The position numbers were made by a program, and so were the translations under genes. The notes under the pieces are model-generated. The model was not told where the DNA came from, searched no databases, and saw only the letters and a program-made list of their open reading frames with translations. 64,000 bases of DNA, from contig JAWKYB010000002.1 of assembly GCA_041396705.1 (NCBI GenBank), positions 124,001-188,000 on the forward strand. Reading direction: 5' to 3'. The stretch comes from Alphaproteobacteria bacterium. GTDB taxonomy: Bacteria; Pseudomonadota; Alphaproteobacteria; CALKHQ01. Positions 39,745-48,646 of this stretch are shown piece after piece (position 1 is the first letter of the stretch; each line of letters starts with the position of its first letter).

Positions 39745-40785
39745 CTACTGCGCCGCCTTGACCTCGTTCCACAGATCCGACCGCATGGTCGGATCCTCGA
39801 CGGCCTCCAGCCAGACCAGCTTGTCGTCCGCACCTGCCGATCCCGAGGGCACCGCTACGTTACCAAACCCCGTTCTCTCAGAGAGTTGCGAGCCGATCTT
39901 TCCATCGAGGACGAAATTGACCCATTGTTCGGCGAGGTCCTTGTTTCGCACGCCGCTGGTCATCGCCCAGGTGTCGAGCCAGCTCAGCGCGCCCTCGCCC
40001 GGATTGACGTAGGCGACGTTGGCGTTGGCGTCCTGCATCGACTTGACCTGCTGCTGGCCGTAGTTGGCGAAGATCAGGGCGACATCGTTGGTCATGTAGA
40101 TCTGGGTGGCCTCGTCGGCGGTGGTGTAGAGGCTGAGCGCGTTGTGGACCTCGTCGACCAGCCGTCCCTTCAGCATCTGCATCTGGTCCGCGCCGAGCTG
40201 GAACGGGTTGTCGATCCCCGCCTCCAGCGCCGCCACCGAAAAATTGTGCTCGCCATTGTCGTACAGCAGCGTGCGGCCCTGATACTGCGGGTCCCACAGC
40301 ACGCTCCACGACGTCGGTGCCGGCGAGACCTTGTCGACATCGTAGATCAGCCCGATGGAATCGAAGGCATAGGGAATGCCGTAGACGTTGCCGTCGCGCA
40401 TGGTGCCGGAAACCTGGGTCAGGTCGCGGAACCGCGGCAGCGCGTTCTGCAGGTTGGGCAGCTTGTCCAGGTCGTGCGGCGTCACCAGCCCGGCGTCGAT
40501 ATAGCGCTGCAACTGCGCGGTGTTGACCGCGAACAGGTCGAAATCCTGGCCGTCGCTGCCGCGGATCTTCGCCCAGATCTCGTCGTCCGTGCCGATGAAG
40601 ACGACGCTGACATCGGCGCCGGTCTCAGCCTCGAATGCCTCCACCCAGTCGGGATCGGCATAGCCTTCCCAGGCGAGAATGCGCAATTCCTCGGCCGCGG
40701 CCGACACGGCCAGGCCGGCCGACAGCGCCACGGCGGCAGTCGACAGCACGATTGCCCGCGCAGACACAGTCCCTCGCTTCGACAT
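39745..40785 (-). CDS. PotD/PotF-type exported binding protein
   Basis: The 346-residue precursor starts at ATG 40785 behind GGGGGAGAGCG. A Sec signal peptide ends VSAAA-EEL. The mature protein has the family opening LRILAWEGYADPDWVEAFE and DFDLFAVNTAQLQRYIDAGL, YGIPYAFDSIGLIYD, and WLDTWAMTSG near the ligand cleft. Members bind polyamines or other small charged molecules; ligand identity is uncertain since no catabolic genes accompany the importer. Confidence 0.9.
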   Translation of the reverse strand: MSKRGTVSARAIVLSTAAVALSAGLAVSAAAEELRILAWEGYADPDWVEAFEAETGADVSVVFIGTDDEIWAKIRGSDGQDFDLFAVNTAQLQRYIDAGLVTPHDLDKLPNLQNALPRFRDLTQVSGTMRDGNVYGIPYAFDSIGLIYDVDKVSPAPTSWSVLWDPQYQGRTLLYDNGEHNFSVAALEAGIDNPFQLGADQMQMLKGRLVDEVHNALSLYTTADEATQIYMTNDVALIFANYGQQQVKSMQDANANVAYVNPGEGALSWLDTWAMTSGVRNKDLAEQWVNFVLDGKIGSQLSERTGFGNVAVPSGSAGADDKLVWLEAVEDPTMRSDLWNEVKAAQ

Positions 40786-40939
40786 CGCTCTCCCCCTCTG
40801 CTCCTGCCCCGCGCCCGGCAACGCCGGGACCGGCGGCAACGCGACCTCGCGGTCCGCGGCGGGGCACGCGATCATCCTATGCCTCTCGCTTCGGCACGGT
40901 CCATCGCGACGTCGACGCCGAGCCCGCGTCCGGCGCGGC

Positions 40940-42160
40940 TCAGCGCCGCAGCCAGTCCGGCAGTTCGAAGCGTGCGTCGACATAGGGTTCCGGCGCGACC
41001 AGGGCGCGCTGCTGGTCGGCACCGCGCACCTGGTAGAACAGGTGCGGCAGCCCCATCGACGGGTCGTGCTCTGCGTCGGGATAGGGCACGGCAGACTGCC
41101 AGTCGCGGTGATAGCGCACGGTGCCGGACACGCTGCGATAGATGGTCGACTTCAGCCGTGCGGCGACCCGGCGGTTGGCCTCGAACGCGCCCGGCGCGCC
41201 GGAGCCGCCGGCCATCGCCGCGGCGATCGCGTAGTGATGCATCGAGGTATAGGGCTGGCAGCCGACCTCCGGCGTCGCGTTGGCGCCGAACCGCTCCATG
41301 TAGCGGCGGGCGAACTGGCGGCCCAGCTCGTCGCGCGGCAGGCCGATGACCGTGCCGACGATCACCCCCTTGCCCTTGTCGCCGACGATGTCGGTGAAGG
41401 TGCGATGCAGCGCGCCGTACTGCAGGTAGAGCAGGCTGGGGATCGGCCGCTCCATGAACTGCAGGTGGAAGTTGGCCAGGTCGCCGGCATAGAAGTGCGT
41501 GTTGGCCAGCACCGCCGGATCGAGCGCGCGGATCTCGTCCAGGATCGGCCGCCAGTCGGCCGTCGGCGCCTTCACCACCCGCGGCCCGTAGGTCAGGGTC
41601 CAGCCGAACTGCGCCGAGGCCGAGGCCATCGCGTTAGCGATGACGATGCTGTAGGGCTTGGCGCCGGAAATGATGGCGATCCGGCTGTTGCGCGGCTGCC
41701 ATTGCCCGCTGTCGCGCAGCCACGAGATGAACTTGATGAAGCCCTGGCCGTACCAGTACTCGGCCGGGTCGCCCATGAAGCAGCCGAAATAGCGCTCCGG
41801 GTTGCTCATCACCGTGTCGTGGTGCTGCAACAGCGTGTTGTGGTGGATGTAGATGATGCCGGCGTCGGCGATCGGCTCGTATTCCGAGTTCTGCGGGCCG
41901 ATGTTGTAGCCGTTGATGATGGCGTGGACGCCGTGCTCCTCGATCAGCACGCGGGTGGCGCGCACCACCTCCTCCGCCGACTGGCTGCCGGAATCGACGA
42001 ACACCGGCCGGATCGGCCGGCCGAGCACGCCGCCGTCGCGGTTGATCTCCTCGACCGCCAGGGTCAGGCCGTTGCGGAACTCGCGCCCGTCCGCGGCCGA
42101 CGGGCCGCTCAGCGGGACCATGCTGCCGATCGGGATGACGGACTCGCCCGCGCGCCCCAT
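40940..42160 (-). CDS. Cytoplasmic amide/urea-type binding protein (Peripla_BP_5/6) without signal peptide
   Basis: The 406-residue protein begins MGRAGESVIPIGSMVPLSGP, going straight into the first strand of the AmiC/UrtA/FmdD-like fold; no signal peptide or transmembrane helix precedes it. RDGGVLGRPIRPVFVDSG, INGYNIGPQNSEYEP, YIHHNTLLQHH and YLQYGALHRTF are family-like and resemble the exported protein at 44940 (LQYGPSQPEF). It starts 20 bases after the hybrid kinase stop, in one operon with the kinase and response regulator. As AmiC does for AmiR, it probably reports intracellular amide to the kinase. Confidence 0.85.
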   Translation of the reverse strand: MGRAGESVIPIGSMVPLSGPSAADGREFRNGLTLAVEEINRDGGVLGRPIRPVFVDSGSQSAEEVVRATRVLIEEHGVHAIINGYNIGPQNSEYEPIADAGIIYIHHNTLLQHHDTVMSNPERYFGCFMGDPAEYWYGQGFIKFISWLRDSGQWQPRNSRIAIISGAKPYSIVIANAMASASAQFGWTLTYGPRVVKAPTADWRPILDEIRALDPAVLANTHFYAGDLANFHLQFMERPIPSLLYLQYGALHRTFTDIVGDKGKGVIVGTVIGLPRDELGRQFARRYMERFGANATPEVGCQPYTSMHHYAIAAAMAGGSGAPGAFEANRRVAARLKSTIYRSVSGTVRYHRDWQSAVPYPDAEHDPSMGLPHLFYQVRGADQQRALVAPEPYVDARFELPDWLRR

Positions 42161-42180
42161 CGCTGCCTCCGCGCCGGCCG

Positions 42181-43770
42181 CTAGTCCGCCGGCACGCGGT
42201 CGGCGCCGGCCTTCGCGAACTCCTGCACCAGCTCGGGCTCGAACAGGATGTTGTGCATCAGCACGCGCAGGCTCGGCGGGCTGACCGGCTTGATCAGCAC
42301 CGGGAAACCGTCCTCGCGGATCGAGCGGATCAGCTTCGGGTTGGTGTCGGCGGTAACCACGATGGCTGGGCAGTCCGTGCCCATTCGCGCCCGCAGCTGA
42401 TGCACCACCTGGGTACCCTCGACCCCGCCGCGCAGGCGATAGTCGGTGATGATGAAGTCGGGTGCGGCCTCCAGCTTGTCGAACTGGGCGGCGATGTCGC
42501 CGAAGGCGCTGAGGCTGGCAACGACGATGCCCCAGCGTTCCAGCAGCTCGGTCAGCGCGGCGCGCAGGTTCTCGTCGTCCTCCAGCACCAGCGCCGACAG
42601 GCCCATGAATTCGCCGCCGATGCGCTCGTTGATCTCCGGCTCGCCGATATCGCTGTGCCAGATGTCGCCGAGCGGCAGGCCGATCGAGAAGATCGCGCCG
42701 CGCCCCGGCTCCGACCGCACCGCGATGCGGTGGTCGAGGATGTCGGCCAGCCGCTTGGCGATGTTGAGCCCGAGCCCCAGGCTGTGCTTGTGCCGGCTCT
42801 GCTCCGGCGCCACGCGGAAGAACTCGTCGAAGATTGCCTGCTGGTCGGCCGCGGCGATGCCGCAGCCGGAATCGCGCACTTCCAGCCGGATGCCGCGGCC
42901 CTCGCGGCGGCAACCGACGACGATGCCGCCGGTCTCGGTATAGCGGATGGCGTTGGCGACGAAGTTGGAGACGATGCGCTCCAGCAGCACGCGGTCACTG
43001 ACCACGGCGAACTTGGACGGGACCAGCCGGAACGCCAGGCCCTTCTCGCGCGCCTGGTGGGCGAACTGCACGTCCAGCCGCTCCAGCAGCGTCGACAGCT
43101 GGAAGGTGGTGATCCGGGGCGACACCTTGCCGGCGTCGAGCTGGCCGATGTTGAGCAGCGCGCCGAGCAGATCGTCCATGATCGACACCGACACGTCCAT
43201 CGCGTGCAGCAGGTGGGCGCGGTGCTCCTCGTCCTCGGCCGACATGCAGTTGTAGATCAGGATCTTCAGCGAGGCGAGCGGCTGGCGCAGGTCGTGGTTG
43301 GCCGCGCGCAGGAAGCGCGACTTGGTGCGGTCCGCCGTCTCGGAATCGCTGCGCGCCTTCTGCAGCGCCCGCTGCTCGCGCCGCACCTCGGTGACGTCGC
43401 TGGCCATGGCGACGAAGCCGCCGGAGCTCAGCGGCCAGCGCTCGATCTGGTAGACCGTGCCGTCGCGGAAGGTATAGGCGCTGGTGCGGCGCTCGCGCGC
43501 GGCGGCAAGCTCGTCCGTCACCCAGCTCTGCTCGGAGTGCGCCAGCACCAGCAGGCCGGAGCGCGCCAGGTCGGCGAGGAACGCGGCGTGGCCGACCCCG
43601 GGGGTTAGGCCGGCGCGGCCCGCCTGGAAGCGGCGGCGGAACGCCTCGTTGCAGAAGGCCAGCGTGTCGTCCGCCTGCCAGATCGCCACGCCGTGGCCGA
43701 GCGCGTCGAAGCCGTCGACCAGCGGGCCGATGCTGACCCCCGGCTGTGCGGAAGTGACCTGTAACGGCAA
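42181..43770 (-). CDS. Soluble PAS-containing hybrid histidine kinase
   Basis: The protein has 529 residues and no transmembrane helix. A PAS-like domain spans ~15-125 (GHGVAIWQADDTLAFCNEAF). The kinase core follows: phospho-acceptor H159 (ANHDLRQPLASL), N-box N273 (FVANAIRYTE), DSGCGIA and GLGLNIAKRLA. A C-terminal receiver domain has acidic D399/D400-type residues (LEDDEN) and D443 (IITDYRLRGG) with K in LIKPVSP. It lies between a NarL-type regulator (upstream) and a signal-peptide-less amide-binding protein (downstream), so sensing is likely cytoplasmic and by protein contact. Confidence 0.92.
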   Translation of the reverse strand: MPLQVTSAQPGVSIGPLVDGFDALGHGVAIWQADDTLAFCNEAFRRRFQAGRAGLTPGVGHAAFLADLARSGLLVLAHSEQSWVTDELAAARERRTSAYTFRDGTVYQIERWPLSSGGFVAMASDVTEVRREQRALQKARSDSETADRTKSRFLRAANHDLRQPLASLKILIYNCMSAEDEEHRAHLLHAMDVSVSIMDDLLGALLNIGQLDAGKVSPRITTFQLSTLLERLDVQFAHQAREKGLAFRLVPSKFAVVSDRVLLERIVSNFVANAIRYTETGGIVVGCRREGRGIRLEVRDSGCGIAAADQQAIFDEFFRVAPEQSRHKHSLGLGLNIAKRLADILDHRIAVRSEPGRGAIFSIGLPLGDIWHSDIGEPEINERIGGEFMGLSALVLEDDENLRAALTELLERWGIVVASLSAFGDIAAQFDKLEAAPDFIITDYRLRGGVEGTQVVHQLRARMGTDCPAIVVTADTNPKLIRSIREDGFPVLIKPVSPPSLRVLMHNILFEPELVQEFAKAGADRVPAD

Positions 43771-43777
43771 GGCAGTA

Positions 43778-44479
43778 TCAGCTCCCGCCGACCAAGGCGC
43801 GGACGTTGTTGACCGCGAAGTGGATCGCCTCCTCGCGGTTCTTCAGGTCCAGCTTCTTCATGGCGTTGCCCAGGTGCACGCGCACCGTCTGCGGGCTGAT
43901 CGACAGCTTGATCGCGATCTTCGAGACCGGCGTGCCCTCGCCGATCAGCGCCAACACGTCGCGCTCCCGGCTAGTCAAAACATCTAGATCTACGCCGCCG
44001 TCGGCGTCGCCGCGGCGGCCGCCGCGCCCCGGTTCCAGCCCCGAACGCTCGATGATATGGCGCGGGAACGAGACCTCGCCGGAGATCACCCGCGTCAGCG
44101 AGCGGATGATCTCCTCCGCACTGGCGGTCTTGGGGATATAGCCGATGACGCCGTGGCTGATCGCGTCGAGCACGTATTCCGGGTCGTCGTGAATCGAGAT
44201 CACGACGATGGGGATCTCGGGAAAGCGCGAGCGCAGGATGCGCAAGCCGTCGAACTCGGCAAATCCCGGCATGATCAGGTCGATCAGCATCAGGCCGATG
44301 CCGCGGTCCTGCTCCAGGATCGCCAGCGCCTCGTTGAAGTCGGCCGCCTCGATCGGCTCGAAATTGCGGCTCAGCTGCTTGGTGACCTGCTTCAGCGACT
44401 CCCGCACGACCCAATGATCGTCGGCGATCAGGATCTTCATCGACGGTTCTTCAGCCAAGCCGGTCTTGGTATTCACCAT
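43778..44479 (-). CDS. NarL/LuxR-family response regulator
   Basis: The protein has 233 residues from ATG 44479; ATG 44440 (MKILIADDH), with GAAGAAC upstream, may be the real start. The receiver has D20-D21, phospho-acceptor D67 (MLIDLIMPG) and YIPKTASAEE. The C-terminal helix-turn-helix is LTSRERDVLALIGEG through VRVHLGNAMKKL. It is 8 bases upstream of the hybrid kinase and divergent from the amide operon at 44940, its most likely target. Confidence 0.93.
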   Translation of the reverse strand: MVNTKTGLAEEPSMKILIADDHWVVRESLKQVTKQLSRNFEPIEAADFNEALAILEQDRGIGLMLIDLIMPGFAEFDGLRILRSRFPEIPIVVISIHDDPEYVLDAISHGVIGYIPKTASAEEIIRSLTRVISGEVSFPRHIIERSGLEPGRGGRRGDADGGVDLDVLTSRERDVLALIGEGTPVSKIAIKLSISPQTVRVHLGNAMKKLDLKNREEAIHFAVNNVRALVGGS

Positions 44480-44939
44480 GGGGCGCCGCGCTCATTGTCG
44501 ACAGGTGCTCGATGCATCGGACCTCGCGATCGTCCTGCCGCGGCCCGTGCGTTCGCTCGGAACGCGCCGACTGCGATATCCCGAAACCGACCCTCGGTCA
44601 AAACCCCAATTCCGCCCGCAAAGCGGGACGACCGCAGGCCCAGGCGGGCGACGGCGGCGCGCCGGCCGCGTCGATCGACGGGCCGCCGCGACGTCCGTCC
44701 ATTGAAATTGCCTGTTGAACATAGTGGATTGCACGGATACGATCTAGACGTTTTCGCTAGCCAGTTTGTGGGGTGCACATAAGGCGCATTGCGAGAGGCT
44801 CCACAAGCCGGCGCAGCCGTGGGGCTGGAGCCGATGCCGCACACCCGCAAGATGCGGCCGCGGCGCGTCGGCGGGTGGGGTCGAGAAGAAGGGTCGCCAC
44901 AGCGGACCGGAACCGGTCTGCCGGAACAGGGAGAGGGAA
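44480..44939. promoter_or_regulatory. 460-base divergent regulatory region of the amide module
   Basis: No gene is seen here. The stretch is less GC-rich than its surroundings around 44700-44780. A rightward promoter candidate is TTGAAC (44715-44720), 17 bases, TACGAT (44738-44743), about 200 bases upstream of the binding-protein start. The length would allow operators for the NarL-type regulator and a long 5' leader. The ribosome site GGGAGAGGGAA precedes ATG 44940. Confidence 0.45.
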
Positions 44940-46250
44940 ATGAGCGGGAGAAAGCTGAGCCGTCGCGGCGCGATCAAGACCGCGGGCCTGACCGGGGCCG
45001 CACTGGCGGCGTCAAACCTGCCGATGCCGTGGGTCCGGCGGGTCAAGGCCGCGGATTCCATCCTGCTCGGCGTGCCGTCGTCGCTGTCCACCCCCTATGG
45101 CGTGGCCGACGACACCGACCACCTGAACGGCACCACCCTGGCGATGGAGGAGATCAATGCCGGCGGCGGCATCCTCGGCCGCGAGCTGGAGCTGTTCGTG
45201 CCGGACGTCGACAAGCTGTCGCCGGAGAGCTGCCGCCAGGCAATCGCCGCCTGTATCGACGAAAAGGTGCACGCGATCTCCAACGCATTCCTGTTCGCGC
45301 CGATCCCGGCGATGGACGAGTCGGCCAAGTACAAGTGCCCCTATCTGCAGGGCAACACCCAGCGCAACGCGACCGAGGCCTACAAGGCCGATCCGGAGCG
45401 CTACAGCCACGTGCTGCAGACCGACCCGTCGGAGGTCAACTACGGCTGGACCTATCCGCTGTGGCTGCAGGAGATGGAGAAGGTCCAGGGCTGGACGCCG
45501 AAGAACCGCAAGATCCACATCGTCGCCGAGCAGGTCGGCTACAACCAGACCATCCTGAAAGCGGCGCGCGAGTCGATCCCGAACTACGACTTCGAGCTGG
45601 CCGAGGTCACCGACATCCAGTACCCGGTCAACGACTGGTCGCCGGTGCTGCAGCGGCTGAAGGAGGTCGACGCCGGCGCGATCATGATCGACCACTGGGT
45701 CGCCGCCGAATACGCCGCCTTCTGCAAGCAGTTCATCGCCGATCCCGTCCGCGATTCGCTGGTGTACCTGCAATACGGCCCGTCGCAGCCGGAGTTCCTG
45801 GAGCTTGGCGGCCGCGCCACCGAAGGCTTCTGCTGGAGCACGGTGCTGGGCGTCTACGGCGACCAGATCGGCCAGGACTTCCGCGCCAAGTACCTGGAGC
45901 GCTTCCCGGAGTACGAGGGCAACATGGGGCTGGTCTACACCGGCAACGGCTACGACATCGTCAAGTACCTGCAGCTGGCCTGGGAGGCGACCGGCGACCC
46001 CGACGACTTCGCCGCCAACGTCGCCTGGATCCGCAACAACCCCTATCGCGGGGTGTGCGGCATGATCGACATGAACAACGAGTACCAGGAGGCGCTGCAC
46101 TATCCCGACAACGGCTTCGGCAACCAGGCGGATTCGCACGAGACCGGCATGAGCCAGCTGTTCGTCCAGGTGCAGGACGGCGAGCACAAGATCATCTGGC
46201 CGGACGCGATCGCGGAATCGAAGCTGCGGCCGGCGCCCTGGTGGGGCTGA
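44940..46250 (+). CDS. Tat-exported short-amide/DMF-binding protein (Peripla_BP_5 family)
   Basis: The 436-residue precursor has a twin-arginine signal (LSRRGAIKTAGLTGAALAA, cleavage near VKAA-DS). The mature fold is that of the urea/short-chain-amide binding proteins UrtA and FmdD: EINAGGGILGRELELFVPD, IDEKVHAISNAFLFAP, YLQGNTQRNA, YLQYGPSQPEF. It is the first gene of an operon with Liv/Urt-type transport genes and dimethylformamidase, so the ligand is probably N,N-dimethylformamide or a related small amide. ATG 44940 is set by the GGGAGAGGG site; the longer frame upstream has no signal-like N-terminus. Confidence 0.9.
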   Translation: MSGRKLSRRGAIKTAGLTGAALAASNLPMPWVRRVKAADSILLGVPSSLSTPYGVADDTDHLNGTTLAMEEINAGGGILGRELELFVPDVDKLSPESCRQAIAACIDEKVHAISNAFLFAPIPAMDESAKYKCPYLQGNTQRNATEAYKADPERYSHVLQTDPSEVNYGWTYPLWLQEMEKVQGWTPKNRKIHIVAEQVGYNQTILKAARESIPNYDFELAEVTDIQYPVNDWSPVLQRLKEVDAGAIMIDHWVAAEYAAFCKQFIADPVRDSLVYLQYGPSQPEFLELGGRATEGFCWSTVLGVYGDQIGQDFRAKYLERFPEYEGNMGLVYTGNGYDIVKYLQLAWEATGDPDDFAANVAWIRNNPYRGVCGMIDMNNEYQEALHYPDNGFGNQADSHETGMSQLFVQVQDGEHKIIWPDAIAESKLRPAPWWG

Positions 46251-46279
46251 TCGGAGGCTAGGCGACGGCGGGGGGCGGC

Positions 46280-47014
46280 GTGGTGATCGACGGAGCGACC
46301 GCCCCCCTGTTCGCCGCGCGCGCGCTGTCGCTGGACCTCGGCGGGCGCGAGGTGCTGAGCAACGTCAGCCTGGAGGTGCGCGCCGGCGAGGTGCTGGGCA
46401 TCATCGGGCCGAACGGCGCCGGCAAGACCAGTCTGCTGGAGATCCTGTCCGGCCGCCACGTGCAGAAGGCCGGCGACGTGTTCTTCGACGGCCGCAACAT
46501 CAACGGCCTGCGCCTGTACCAGCGGGCGCGGATGGGCATCGGCCGCACCTACCAGGCACCGGTGGTCTGCGAGGACCTGACCGTCGGCGAGACCTTCAAG
46601 GCCGCGCGCCAGGCCTACAGGCCCTACCTCACCCGGTTCGACGCCGAGTATGCGGCGGCGCTGGTCAACTTCGTCATCGACGAGGACGCACGCAACGCGC
46701 AGCTGAAGACCTTCGCGCGGCGCAAGCTGCTGCTGGCCAACATCCTGATGCGCAGCCCGCGGCTGCTGCTGATGGACGAGCCGGCGGCCGGGCTGATCAA
46801 CTCCGAGATCGACGAGATCGACCAGATCCTGCGCATGCTGTCGAAGGAGATGAATATCGCGGTGATCATCGTCGAGCACCGCATGGAACTGCTCGAGACC
46901 ATCGCCGACCGGGTGATGGTGATGGATGCCGGCGAGGTGATCGCCGCCGGCCTGATGGCCGACATCATCGACAGCCCGGCGGTGCGCGCCGCCTATTTCG
47001 AGGCCGTCGCGTGA
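46280..47014 (+). CDS. LivG/UrtD-type ABC ATPase with degenerate signature motif
   Basis: The protein has 244 residues from GTG 46280. Walker A GPNGAGKTS (43-51), Walker B RLLLMDEPAAG (161-171) and switch H200 (IIVEHRMELL) are intact. The ABC signature LSGGQ expected before Walker B is replaced by LKTFARRKLLLANIL (residues 142-156). The partner ATPase at 47037 has a normal LSGGE. The transporter would thus have one canonical and one degenerate ATP site. It is in the amide operon, 29 bases after the binding-protein gene. Confidence 0.9.
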   Translation: MVIDGATAPLFAARALSLDLGGREVLSNVSLEVRAGEVLGIIGPNGAGKTSLLEILSGRHVQKAGDVFFDGRNINGLRLYQRARMGIGRTYQAPVVCEDLTVGETFKAARQAYRPYLTRFDAEYAAALVNFVIDEDARNAQLKTFARRKLLLANILMRSPRLLLMDEPAAGLINSEIDEIDQILRMLSKEMNIAVIIVEHRMELLETIADRVMVMDAGEVIAAGLMADIIDSPAVRAAYFEAVA

Positions 47015-47036
47015 CCGGCGGAGCCGCGCGCGCGGC

Positions 47037-47744
47037 ATGAGCGAGATCCTCAACATCAACGGCCTGTCCGCCGGCTACGGCCCGCTGCGGGTGATCCACG
47101 ACCTCGACCTGGTCATCAACACCGGCGAGCGCGTCGGCCTAGTCGGCCTCAACGGCCACGGCAAGACCACGCTGTTCTACGCCATCGCCGGGCTGACCGG
47201 CTGGCAGCGCGGCTCGATCCTGTTCAACGGCAAGCAGATCGGCCGCATCCGCAGCCAGGGTCCCGGCCGCTACACCCATCACATCGTCCGCCTCGGCCTC
47301 GCCCTGATCCCGCAGGGCGACGAGATCTTCAACGGCCTGACGGTCGAGGAGCATCTGGACAGCGGCGCCTTCACCCGCGAGGCATGGCGCCAGCGGGCCC
47401 GGCGCAAGGAGCAGGTGCTGGAGCTGTTCGAGCCGCTGCGCAAGCTGATGAAGACGCCGGTCGGGCGCCTGTCCGGCGGCGAGCGGCGCATGGTCTCGAT
47501 CGGCCGCGGCCTGATGACCGACGCCAGGCTCTACCTCGCCGACGAGCCCTCGCTGGGCCTGGCGCCGAAGATCGGGATCGGGGTGATGAACGCGCTGCTC
47601 AAGATCGACCTCAGCCAGTCGGCGATGCTGATCGCCGAACAGAACGTGGCGCTGCTGGAGGGCAAGGTCGACCGCATCATCGGCATGCATGCCGGCAAGC
47701 TGAAGGGCGAGGCCTCGGCCGCCCTGTCGATGCGCAGGCACTGA
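47037..47744 (+). CDS. LivF/UrtE-type ABC ATPase
   Basis: The protein has 235 residues: Walker A GLNGHGKTT (37-45), signature LSGGERRMVSIGRGL (from 145), Walker B RLYLADEPSLGLAP and the LIAEQNVALLE switch region typical of LivF/UrtE. It forms the second nucleotide-binding subunit with the LivG-type protein. Spacing to the neighbours is 22 and 20 bases. Confidence 0.92.
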   Translation: MSEILNINGLSAGYGPLRVIHDLDLVINTGERVGLVGLNGHGKTTLFYAIAGLTGWQRGSILFNGKQIGRIRSQGPGRYTHHIVRLGLALIPQGDEIFNGLTVEEHLDSGAFTREAWRQRARRKEQVLELFEPLRKLMKTPVGRLSGGERRMVSIGRGLMTDARLYLADEPSLGLAPKIGIGVMNALLKIDLSQSAMLIAEQNVALLEGKVDRIIGMHAGKLKGEASAALSMRRH

Positions 47745-47764
47745 CAAGGGACCCGGCGGGCGCG

Positions 47765-48646
47765 ATGGACCTGGAATTCGTCATCAGCAACGCGATCATC
47801 GTCGCCTGCATCTACGGCCTGATCGCCATCGCGGTGTCGATCACCTGGTCCAGCCTGGGGCTGATCAACCTGGGCTACGGCTTCGTGTTCTCGTTCGCCG
47901 GCTACGGCGCCTGGATGGTCTCGCAGCTGAGCTGGGCACCGCCGGCGCTGGTGGCGGTGGCCGGCCTGGCGGTCGGCGCGCTGGGCGGCATCATCATCTG
48001 CCTGCTGGTGTTCATCCCGCTGCACGACAAGCCGAACTTCACCATACGCGGCATGACCGCGACGCTGGCGATCAGCCTGATCGGCTCGCAAGGCCTGTTG
48101 TGGTACTTCGGCCCGCGATCGAAATCGCTGCCGGAGATCTTCGGCTACTGGAGCCTCGACCTCGGCGGCATCGTGCTGACCTCGGACAAGATCGGCATCG
48201 TCGTCTGCTCGGTGCTGATGCTGACGATCACCACGGTGTGGATGCGCACCAGCCGGCGCGGGCTCGAGATCCGCGCGATGATGATGAACCCGCACGCCGC
48301 CTCGATCGTCGGCATCGGCATCCGCAGCACCGGCTTCTATGTGATGGCGCTGACCGGGGCGATGGCCGGGCTGGCCTCGGTGCTGCTGTCGCAGACCTAC
48401 TACATCGCGCCGTTCAGCGGGCTGACGCCGCTGATCAAGGGCGTCAGCATCGCGCTGTGCGGCGGCCTGGGCAGCGTGCAGGGCGCGGTGATCGCCGCCG
48501 TCATCCTGGGTTTCGTCGAGGCGATCACCTCGCGCTTCCTGGGCGGCCAGTACGTGCTGATCACCCAGTTCCTGACCATCATCCTGATCCTGATCATCCG
48601 GCCCCGGGGCATCGCCGGGCTGCTCGACAAGGCGCGCGAACAATGA
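47765..48646 (+). CDS. LivH/UrtB-type ABC permease
   Basis: The 293-residue inner-membrane protein has about eight helices with SSLGLINLGYGFVFSFAGYG near the start and the GLEIRAMMMNPHAASIVGI coupling loop of LivH-type permeases. Its TGA overlaps the next ATG (ATGA at 48643-48646). Confidence 0.92.
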   Translation: MDLEFVISNAIIVACIYGLIAIAVSITWSSLGLINLGYGFVFSFAGYGAWMVSQLSWAPPALVAVAGLAVGALGGIIICLLVFIPLHDKPNFTIRGMTATLAISLIGSQGLLWYFGPRSKSLPEIFGYWSLDLGGIVLTSDKIGIVVCSVLMLTITTVWMRTSRRGLEIRAMMMNPHAASIVGIGIRSTGFYVMALTGAMAGLASVLLSQTYYIAPFSGLTPLIKGVSIALCGGLGSVQGAVIAAVILGFVEAITSRFLGGQYVLITQFLTIILILIIRPRGIAGLLDKAREQ

